Source of the DNA: Nymphaea colorata | Lineage: Eukaryota; Streptophyta; Magnoliopsida; Nymphaeales; Nymphaeaceae | Reading direction: 5' to 3' | Assembly (NCBI RefSeq): GCF_008831285.2 | Contig: NC_045151.1 | Location: 4,399,544 to 4,463,543, forward strand | DNA: 64,000 nt | Program-made: the position numbers and the translations under genes | In this document: in pieces, positions 56,733-64,000 of the stretch | Layout: each line of letters begins with the position of its first letter | Numbering within the stretch: position 1 is the first letter of the stretch | Notes under the pieces: model-generated | What the model saw: only the letters and a program-made list of their open reading frames with translations | The model's database searches: none | Told to the model about the DNA's origin: nothing

Positions 56733-58846
56733 TGGCCTCATCTTCTACCTCGAGTAACCCCATCAGTTCAACCTCAACCGCTTCATCCACCGCACCCACA
56801 AACCTACTCAAACAGTTCTTCAGTCCACAGACACCCATTCCAAAGTTACCTCAACCACAAACATCCCAGTTTGTCAAACATTACAATGAATGTTACTCGG
56901 AAGATCCCATCCTTCAAGGACAAAAACCTATGTATAATCAAGTTGTTTATGATAGCCTTCAACAAGGTTACATTCCAGGAGCCCAGTTTTGGAGCCTCAA
57001 GGATCACTATCCCTCAGGAATAGTGTCTGATCGCTCTGTCGACTTCAAATGTGTTGAAGTTGCGCAGATGTCTGAAAGTTCACCTTATGCCCCATGGTGC
57101 AAACGCAAAGTTTTGATTGCCTTGAACAAAGCTATGCTTCCCTCGTGGGATGATGCTACCATCCTCGAAGAATGGCGAGGACCATCTTGCAGTATCCAAG
57201 ATATCACGGGTTGGGGAGGTTATTTCATGTCTTCGATGGAAAAGGAAAAACAGTTCTTCGGCCTCAAACATATTGTGCCGGACCCAAATGAGGATAATAT
57301 GTTGGTCCCCATATTCTGCACTCTCAGCAACGTACCACACTGGTTTGGAGAACAGATCCATATAAAAGATGTTTTTGACGAGCGCATAGATTGGAACCAC
57401 CTCAGCAGATGGGCTGATCCTGAGCATGAAATTGAATGCATTGAAGAACATGAACCACACCTGGTTGAACATATAGTTCCAGACAGTGACGACGAGCATG
57501 AGTGCAGACATGGTCATCCAAACCATGATGATGACTCATCATGTAGTCACGAATCCTATCATCTACCTCAAAAAATTCGTACAAAGAAAATCTTGGTAGA
57601 TGAATCATGCTTCTTATGGAAGGAACCTTGGCGTCAGCGTCCACAGATGAAAATGCTATCTCGAGTGCAATCCAGCAGGCATTCAATTTCTGAAACCGGA
57701 CCTTCTACAAAAATCTCAGAGATTCATACAGCTCTCATAGAACATGAGATTGAATCCTCCGATGAGAACAAAGAAGTATCTTTCCCAGGTATAAAGAAAA
57801 ATGATCTCTATTTATTACCTGGCAATATTATGAAAATTCAAAGGTCGGTTAAACAGACAGAAGTTTCACTTTCAATCCAAGGAAGTGGAATCAGACCTAT
57901 TTTTCTTCAATTTTTTACTAAGGAAGACGTTCAAGGCTGGGTCACAAAAGGCTACAAATTTGTCCATCTAGGGCAAATTGATGTCTTGGTAAAACCTCAT
58001 TTCAAGTATGAGCTTAACGCTCCATATTTGATTTCTCTCCTTGATGTGCACCACGTAGATTGGAAGCAAGCTCTTATCTGTCAGTTTACAGGAGAACTCT
58101 CCAAAGACGGTCTCTGTTGTGTTCAGCCAAACTTCACGCTGTCACTACAAGATCCTCACCTCCTTCAGGCTTTTGTTCTATGCGTTCAAATCAAAGAGGT
58201 AAACCTGGTAGCCAAATCCATCTATACTACCATCACTTCCAGGTGCACGTTCAACCTCCTGCAAAGCACCCTCACCAGCTTTAAACTGGATTATGGAATC
58301 AATTTTCCACTATCCATGAACAAGAACATCATGCAAGTAGGAGTTGAAATTTCAAATGAAGGGTATTTACAAGGGTATCCAGCAATTGGAGAATTCTTGC
58401 AACGCCAGAAGTACAAGGAAAGAAAATCTTGGCAGAGCATATTTTCAAAATACCCAGAAAAACATGCTTACAGACAGTCCCAGCTACAGCCCACAAGATC
58501 TTTAAGTTTACCACTGGTACTGCCAACAGTCAGAACTATCTCTGAGGAACTTTCATCCCCCAATAGGGATTCGGCAGTAAAAATGATGATGATGACTTCA
58601 ACATCATCACCCAAAACCGAACCAGGAGAAAGCGGTCCTGGTTATGTTACTACTGGAGATTGGCCCCCAAAAATGACCTACACCACTACTACAGCTGAAG
58701 AAATGCAGAAAGGAACACCAGAGTTCCGTGCTGACGTAAGCTATCTACTTCTGCATTCAGCCCAGTCGTCTAAAACCCAAGATGACAAAACTCGACAGCT
58801 AAACTACCTCATCCACTGGAGCACATATGCAGAAAATCATTTCTGA
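56732..58846 (+). CDS. pararetroviral ORF1: novel N-terminal domain plus movement protein
   Basis: The frame is open from a GTG at 56627, but the ATG at 56732 directly after the primer site is the likely start (704 codons). Residues 1-40 are Ser/Thr/Pro-rich. About 40-200 form a Trp-rich globular region (WCKRKVLIAL, WGGYFM) that I do not recognise. About 240-290 are rich in His, Asp, Glu and Cys. About 400-580 resemble the 30K cell-to-cell movement family: GYKFVHLGQIDVLVKPHF, then a LLD block and PNFTLSLQDP. The tail is Ser/Thr-rich. Two consecutive TGA codons (58844-58849) end it, and the same frame then remains open into the coat protein. The movement assignment is by recalled family pattern. 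Confidence 0.7.
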   Translation: MASSSTSSNPISSTSTASSTAPTNLLKQFFSPQTPIPKLPQPQTSQFVKHYNECYSEDPILQGQKPMYNQVVYDSLQQGYIPGAQFWSLKDHYPSGIVSDRSVDFKCVEVAQMSESSPYAPWCKRKVLIALNKAMLPSWDDATILEEWRGPSCSIQDITGWGGYFMSSMEKEKQFFGLKHIVPDPNEDNMLVPIFCTLSNVPHWFGEQIHIKDVFDERIDWNHLSRWADPEHEIECIEEHEPHLVEHIVPDSDDEHECRHGHPNHDDDSSCSHESYHLPQKIRTKKILVDESCFLWKEPWRQRPQMKMLSRVQSSRHSISETGPSTKISEIHTALIEHEIESSDENKEVSFPGIKKNDLYLLPGNIMKIQRSVKQTEVSLSIQGSGIRPIFLQFFTKEDVQGWVTKGYKFVHLGQIDVLVKPHFKYELNAPYLISLLDVHHVDWKQALICQFTGELSKDGLCCVQPNFTLSLQDPHLLQAFVLCVQIKEVNLVAKSIYTTITSRCTFNLLQSTLTSFKLDYGINFPLSMNKNIMQVGVEISNEGYLQGYPAIGEFLQRQKYKERKSWQSIFSKYPEKHAYRQSQLQPTRSLSLPLVLPTVRTISEELSSPNRDSAVKMMMMTSTSSPKTEPGESGPGYVTTGDWPPKMTYTTTTAEEMQKGTPEFRADVSYLLLHSAQSSKTQDDKTRQLNYLIHWSTYAENHF

Positions 58847-58882
58847 TGAATTGAAGAACAGCTCCAAATAGTAGAAGCTAAC

Positions 58883-60397
58883 ATGGAAGTTGTCAAGTCC
58901 ATGTTAAATGGAGAAAGAAAGGAGCTTAAGGCCAAATCGAAGGAAGCCTTAAAAGCTCACTCCCAAAATCTGTCGATTCGAGAAACCAGTCCATATATTC
59001 TTGGAAGTCCGCAAAAACCAGCGGCATATAAAGATTTTTATCTTATGCCAAATTTCAAAGATGCTGATATGAAGATGTTCCAGAATCAGCATCATAATGA
59101 ACCACCCGAGGTCAAGAAACATGTGATTTCTCTGGGTTCAGAAATCCCAATTCTAAACATTGATACATGCCCTACCACGAAGGTAGCCGAAGTCATCAGA
59201 TTATGGGCACAACATCTACACATGGTGGTATCCCAAAAACGGTTATCTCCAGATCAAGCATGGAGAATCTTACCATTTACATTTTTAGGACGAGTAGCAA
59301 ATTGGTGGAAATTCTTGCCAGACACAGAGAAAAGTGAAATTATGAATGATGATCTAGCAGTCTTGGGCAACCGAATCATTCTCGAGTTTCAGCCAAACCT
59401 TCTAGCACATCAATCATCAGATTGGCTGATGTTTACCAAAAGAAAGCTGAAAGACATAAGCCAATTCGAGCAATATGCAGAGGACTATCTCAACGAAGCC
59501 TATCGGCTAGGCGCTCATGCCCTCTCAACAATCGGTATGTCTTTTCTTGCTTCGTTACCCGAATCATTGGGTAATATTGTCCTTGATGAGTTATCACATC
59601 GCAACATCTTGGTAGAAAATCTGAATTTAGTTGATCTCCAACAAGTGGTTCGGCAAGAGATCAAAAAACTCTGTTACAGACTCAAGGCAAACCATGAATT
59701 GCCAAAAGTTGGAAAAAATATTTGTGGTCAGATTGATGGAGCAGAAGAACACAATTTGCCCAGGAAATTCAAACCAAGATTTCGAAGGTTCAGACGAACC
59801 AAATCAAGGCCACCGTTCAAGCCTTACAGATTTTTCCGACGAAGGAGAAGCAGTGACAACAAAAAAGATGATCGGTGTTTTGCATGTCGCAAAAAAGGAC
59901 ATTATGCCAACAAATGCCCAAATAGAGCTCCTCGTCAAATTAAGATGACGTTCGAAGTCCCAGAAATTGAACAAGATTGGGACCTGATCGAGAACGAAAT
60001 AGAGTTTGAAGAATGCCTCAAAAATAGAAATGTGTTTTATTTGGCTGATGAAGAAGAAGAAGATGATGATGAAATCATAAGCATAAGTACAGAATCATCA
60101 TTAGAAGCCGGTGGACAGATCTGCATCGTAGGCAAAAAAGGCAAAGAAGTACTAATTGCAGAATCAAAATCTGAACCTGAAGAGTTCGACTGCAAAAGCG
60201 AGTTCTGTAATAATTTTGCCACCACCAGTCCTTATGAGATTATCCAAGACAACAGCAGCAGCTCGGATAACTCAACCTCTGAATCTGGGTCAGACATTGA
60301 CAGAGGAATCTACTCAGACAATGAAGTGCCCATAGCCCCACCCCAAAACAACAAGAGAAGTGGGCGGTCTCAGAAAAAGTCGCAAAGGCTCTGCTAG
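58883..60397 (+). CDS. pararetroviral coat protein with zinc knuckle
   Basis: A 504-codon open frame in the same frame as ORF1, separated only by two TGA codons and 11 open codons. It has a central capsid-like helical region (about residues 80-270, with WKFLPDTEK and LDELSHRNIL), then an Arg/Lys-rich block (RRFRRTKSRPPFK, RFFRRRRS). A CCHC knuckle, CFACRKKGHYANKC, is at about residue 331, typical of caulimovirid coat proteins. The C-terminal part is acidic and Ser-rich. The ATG at 58883 is the first in the frame, but an ancestral movement-coat fusion is equally possible. The frame is intact. Confidence 0.8.
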   Translation: MEVVKSMLNGERKELKAKSKEALKAHSQNLSIRETSPYILGSPQKPAAYKDFYLMPNFKDADMKMFQNQHHNEPPEVKKHVISLGSEIPILNIDTCPTTKVAEVIRLWAQHLHMVVSQKRLSPDQAWRILPFTFLGRVANWWKFLPDTEKSEIMNDDLAVLGNRIILEFQPNLLAHQSSDWLMFTKRKLKDISQFEQYAEDYLNEAYRLGAHALSTIGMSFLASLPESLGNIVLDELSHRNILVENLNLVDLQQVVRQEIKKLCYRLKANHELPKVGKNICGQIDGAEEHNLPRKFKPRFRRFRRTKSRPPFKPYRFFRRRRSSDNKKDDRCFACRKKGHYANKCPNRAPRQIKMTFEVPEIEQDWDLIENEIEFEECLKNRNVFYLADEEEEDDDEIISISTESSLEAGGQICIVGKKGKEVLIAESKSEPEEFDCKSEFCNNFATTSPYEIIQDNSSSSDNSTSESGSDIDRGIYSDNEVPIAPPQNNKRSGRSQKKSQRLC

Positions 60398-63002
60398 ACA
60401 AAGGTACAATTCCAATTAATTTTTGGGATTTTACACCTAAAAATAGCCTCAAAAACTCCGAGATCAAACAGATTAAGAAGATGTCCTCATCTGACATTTC
60501 CATAATCATCCCAGTTCAAATAGCTGCGGATAAAAATGGTAAATGGAAAAAAGGACAAGCTTTCATAGACACTGGTGCCAACATGAATTTTTGCAAAAAG
60601 GAGATAATTAGCAATTGGCTATATTATCCAGAAGGAACCAGAGTCGAAACCATGAATGGTGAACGAAGGCTTCACAATTTTGCGTTAAATGTCCAGGTCA
60701 AAATAGGGGAAAAAACGATCAGTACAAATTTTGTATAGATTGATGATGCCGGACATGATATTGGATTAGGGTCAATTACTTTGGATGAAATAGGACCCTA
60801 CACAATTTGCAAAGACTGCATGTGTTTAGAATCGGAAAAGAACAACAAGTTGTTCCGAGACTATCCGCCTCTTTCAAAAGAATGCAGAATAAAAAAGGAA
60901 AGAAAGAGGACAGAAAACACAACATGACTTTGCTTCAAATCATGAAGCAAGAGCTCGACTTCGAGGAAGAAGTAGAAAGGATCAAAGCCATTAAGACTAA
61001 ATTTGCTACCAGGACAAAGAATAGATTGTTTACCTGAGTTCAAACAAGTGGTAGAAAAATTAAAGTCCTGTTGTGTGGAGCATCCTTTACAATTTTGGGC
61101 CAAGGATTCCCCCACCGCACATATACCAACTGTGCACAATATTCCTGTACAAAGCAGACCCATCGTAGGCTCTGAACTAGACAGAAAAGAGATACTAGTT
61201 CAGATACAGGAACTAGAAGAAAAGGGCCTTATTCGGAAATCTGAATCTCACTATGCAAGCGCAAGCTTCATAGTTCGAAACCATGCTGAGATCAAGAGAG
61301 GAAAAGCAAGAATGGTCATAAACTACATTCCTCTAAACAGTGTGACGGTTGATATAAAGTGGCCCTTACCCAACAAAGAAGTCTTAATACAAAGGGCGGC
61401 TCAGGGAAAAAATTTTTCTAAATTTGACTGCAAGTCTGGATACCACCAGATCAAGATCGCCGAAGAAGATATACACAAAACGGTGTTCTATACTCCCAAT
61501 GGCCTGTACGAATGGCTGGTCATGCCATTTGGTCTAAAAAATGCTCCATCTCAGTTCCAGAGAAGAATGGATGAAATCTTCAAGGGCTATGATTTTATCA
61601 TTAACTATATTGATGATTTTTTGATAATTTCAGACACTGTTGATGAACACTTGCAGCACCTTACAACCTTTGCAGCATTATGTGAGAAGCATGGTATTGG
61701 GCTATCCAAAAGTGACGAAAAGTTTCAACTAGCCAAACGAGAAATTGAGTTTTTAGGTATTAGACTCAAAGAGGGAAAGATAATCATGCAGGATCATGTG
61801 CTGAAGAAGATCGAGCAATTTCCGAATCAGCTCGAAGACAAACTACAATGCCAAAGGTTCCTCGGATGCCTTACCTATGTAGGAAACTACATACAAAATC
61901 TTTCTCAAAAAACTCAGGCAATCCGAAAAGTCATGCATCACGAGCCCTATGAATGGAACAAAGCGGCTACTGAAGCCGTAATCTCATTAAAAGAAGACTG
62001 CTAGAACTTGAACCCGCTTTTGTTGGACCATTTGTCCTCTTCACAGATGCTTCAAGCGATACATGGGCGGCAGTTCTCCTAAAGAAAGAAGGCAACAGTG
62101 AAAAGTTATGTTTCTATACCAGCGGGCAGTTTAAATCAAATGAAATTAATTATTGGCCTACAGAGAAAGAAATTCTGGCAGCAATCCGAGGGTTGGAAAA
62201 GTTTCACCCTTACTTAATTGGTGAGAAATTTATACTGAGAACAGATTCTCAGAATCAGTCAGTACTGCTCAAAAGAAAAATTACGAGCAGTCCAAAGCTT
62301 CAAAGGTTTGCATGGTGGCAATTTTTACTGTCTCAGTATAATTTTACAATAGATATGGTAAAAGGAGCACATCATTCACTACCAGACGCCCTCACTCGAG
62401 AATGTAAAATGATGAGATCCACGGGTCGACAATGGGAAGATTGGCACGTAGACACTCCAGAACAAAGATGGAAGGTCTGCCAAAAGGTCCGAAAACTCTA
62501 TCCAAAATTTGCTGATGCCGCAGAAGGCCGCTATCCAAATTTGGATTTCTACTATACAGCAGCAGGAAGGATCACCTGCATCGTCAACAATCTTAAATGG
62601 ACCTCACTTGAACCAGAACTGTTACTCTGGGCCATTGACAAAGTCGTGCTTCATAATCTGATCCTTCACAGACGACAACTATTTGCTAACAATGTGTCTA
62701 GGGATTTTTTTAATTTTATTGCAGGTACTAAGTGGGAAGAAGCCTTATGCCGAAAGCTGCAGAGAATCAACTTTGTTGATTACCCTGAAGTCGCTATCTT
62801 CCAAGACGAAGAGCTCATTTACAAGAACGTCCCAAAAACTAAAGAATTTGAAGCGAGTTGCACAACCCTTGAACAAATCACGAAGGAAATGCACAAATGC
62901 CAAAACTGTCGTGTCCAAACAAAAGGTTTTTGTCTTCATCACGAATGGGCAGTAAGACGAATACTGGAATCTGAGGCAGAAAGCAGCGAGACAAAAGAAT
63001 GA
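60330..63002 (+). pseudogene. pararetroviral protease-RT-RNase H polyprotein (broken)
   Basis: The frame is open from about 60330, overlapping the coat frame by some 65 bases in the -1 phase. Its first ATG is at 60481. The aspartic protease motif FIDTGANMNF lies near 60560, and a TAG stop at 60736. A stretch from about 60890 to 61030 is read in another frame. RT follows (61003-62004) with KFDCKSGYHQIKI, MPFGLKNAPSQFQR and the catalytic YIDD at 61606-61617. A frame change near 61995 leads to RNase H (LFTDASSDTWA, WPTEKEILAAI, LRTDSQNQSV, the final Asp block HHSLPDAL). A roughly 190-residue tail after RNase H ends with CQNCRVQTKGFCLHH. No integrase follows. One stop and at least three shifts make it non-functional. 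Confidence 0.88.
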
Positions 63003-63420
63003 CGACAAAATCCGACACGAATATATTCGGAGCAAAAGCATTTGCCAGAGTCCTCTGTCGTCTTCTAATCAGTGCACCGAAAGCAGATGTCCTTGTGCTG
63101 AGTCATTTTTGTTTTTTTTAATCATTGTAGTGACAAATCTTGTAAAGCTTATCTCGTCACTGTTTTCTTTTTTAAAGTAGACTAGTGCGTCCTACTTTTT
63201 GGCTGGCGAGATTATTCGCTGAATTATTGTACCATCGCTCGATGTGTATATATTGGTACCACCGAGCCCCTTACGAGGCATCAGTCTTTTGAGCATCTTC
63301 TTGCCTTGTGCAAACTTCAGTTTTTCCCTTTGCTGTAAGCAGAGAGAGACGCTAAGTCTTGAGTGAGTGTTCGCCTTTGCAACATTGGGTTTCATTATCC
63401 TTTGGCAATCCTTCAGTGGT
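63003..63420 (+). promoter_or_regulatory. pararetroviral promoter and transcript leader
   Basis: Non-coding DNA between the polyprotein end and the next unit. TATATAT at 63247-63253 is a good TATA box, with TGAGTCA at about 63099 and TGAC/GTCA half-sites at 63131 and 63157 upstream as possible bZIP sites. A leader of about 150 bases follows. Its position upstream of the repeated leader fits the 35S-type promoter of the family. Confidence 0.6.
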
Positions 63421-64000
63421 ATTGTGCAACCGCGGCTCCTCTTCCTGTTAACCCAAACGTCCTGGTTGTTTCCCTTTCTTATTTTCGTCTCTACCACCGA
63501 TCCCCCTTCACCCTTAAACGTCCTGGTTGTTTTCCCTTTCTAATTTTCGTCTCCACCACCGATCCCCCTTCACCTGTTGAAGTTGCGCAGATGTCTGAAA
63601 GTTCACCTTATGCCCCGTGGTGCAAACGCAAAGTTTTGATTGCCTTGAACAAAGCTATGCTTCCCTCATGGGATGATGCTACCATCCTCGAAGAATGGCG
63701 AGGACCATCTTGCAGTATCCAAGATATCACGGGTTGGGGAGGTTATTTCATGTCTTTGATGGAAAAGGAAAAACAGTTCTTCGGCCTCAAACATATTGTG
63801 CGGGACCCAAATGAGGATAATATGTTTGTCCCCATATTCTGGTCACAGAAAAAGTCGCAAAGGCTCTGCTAGACAAAGGTACAATTCCAATTAATTTTTG
63901 GGATTTTACACCTAAAAATAGCCTCAAAAACTCTGAGATCAAACAGATTAAGAAGATGTCCTTATCTGACATTTCCGTAATCATCCCAGTTCAAATAGCT
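63421..64000 (+). pseudogene. second pararetroviral copy, rearranged and truncated by the window
   Basis: The leader is followed by a tandem duplicate of about 70 bases (AAACGTCCTGGTTGTTTCCC at about 63451, again near 63517 with one extra T). The primer site and first 107 codons of ORF1 are deleted. 63575-63841 equals 57052-57318. Then an internal deletion of about 3.05 kb joins to sequence equal to 60371 onward, removing the movement and coat regions. The sequence continues to the window end as the protease region. Confidence 0.9.

Larger units (their letters stand above)
56423..64000 (+). mobile_element. endogenous caulimovirid-like pararetrovirus, tandem copies
   Basis: Family features are a tRNA-Met primer site, a movement-protein domain of the 30K type, a coat protein with CCHC knuckle, aspartic protease, RT with YIDD and RNase H, with no integrase and no LTRs. 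The leader word ATTGTGCAAC recurs at 56624 and 63421, giving a genome unit of about 6.8 kb, small for the family. Copy 1 is nearly complete; copy 2 (from about 63,000) has a large internal deletion and runs off the window. Tandem insertion is usual for endogenous caulimovirids. The coding region is interrupted by stops and shifts described below. The genus is undetermined. Confidence 0.88.

Noticed and set aside
63003-63420. An LTR around the pararetrovirus, making it a gypsy-type element
   Set aside because: There is no TG...CA-bounded terminal repeat and no integrase. The repeated leader is explained by tandem genome copies.

Overview
The window is nuclear DNA of a flowering plant. The evidence is spliced plant gene families (an NPH3-type BTB protein, a plant terpene synthase, CC-NBS resistance genes, a family-2 glycoside hydrolase), two complete Ty1/copia elements primed by initiator tRNA-Met, an antisense LINE relic, plastid-derived fragments and an endogenous caulimovirid-like pararetrovirus. 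It is repeat-rich accessory sequence. I see no host gene that is certainly intact, and I do not recognise the species.

Layout. 0.3-1.05 kb: relic of the first two exons of a GH2 beta-galactosidase-like gene. 1.9-5.15 kb: a tandem 1.6 kb duplication, each copy carrying a signal-peptide exon. 6.6-8.0 kb: a patchwork of plastid gene pieces (psbE-like, psbC, cemA, rrn16). 9.4-10.4 kb: a long TA-rich microsatellite that has invaded the 3' end of an NPH3 gene (minus strand, 10.4-12.7 kb) carrying three single-base lesions. 13.2-18.5 and 18.7-24.2 kb: two copia elements with 5-bp target duplications, placed in and beside a roughly 0.2 kb host duplication whose second copy keeps the empty site. 26.8-27.5 kb: an antisense scrap of the second element. 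30-31.8 kb: an antisense LINE relic.

34-53 kb is a mosaic of segmental duplications. A seven-exon terpene synthase pseudogene (37.5-40.05 kb, minus) and its repetitive upstream region recur as a truncated copy at 46.2-48.4 kb. Three related antisense fragments of a third copia family lie at 33.8-35.2, 42.4-46.2 and 51.3-53.0 kb. CC-NBS-LRR relics lie at 36.8 and 50.1-51.3 kb. A 100-N assembly gap at 41.3 kb is flanked by a suspicious near-identical duplication.

53.0-56.4 kb is about 2.8 copies of a 1.2 kb satellite unit. Each unit is itself built of ~115-bp monomers, first in forward and then in reverse orientation. It abuts an endogenous caulimovirid (56.4-63.5 kb) with a repeat unit of about 6.8 kb. 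Gene order is a 5' domain of unknown function, a 30K-type movement domain, a coat protein with zinc knuckle, aspartic protease, reverse transcriptase and RNase H, and no integrase. It is followed by its promoter/leader and the start of a second, internally deleted tandem copy that runs off the window. Its left edge is an inverted duplication of its own 5' coding region.

There is no single working pathway here. The points of biological interest are the structure of the satellite, the unusual pararetrovirus, mitosis-type (MSA) promoter motifs in both copia LTR families, and a terpene synthase lineage without its metal-binding motifs. Single-base indels in otherwise well-conserved exons recur across the window, so some broken genes may reflect consensus errors in the assembly.
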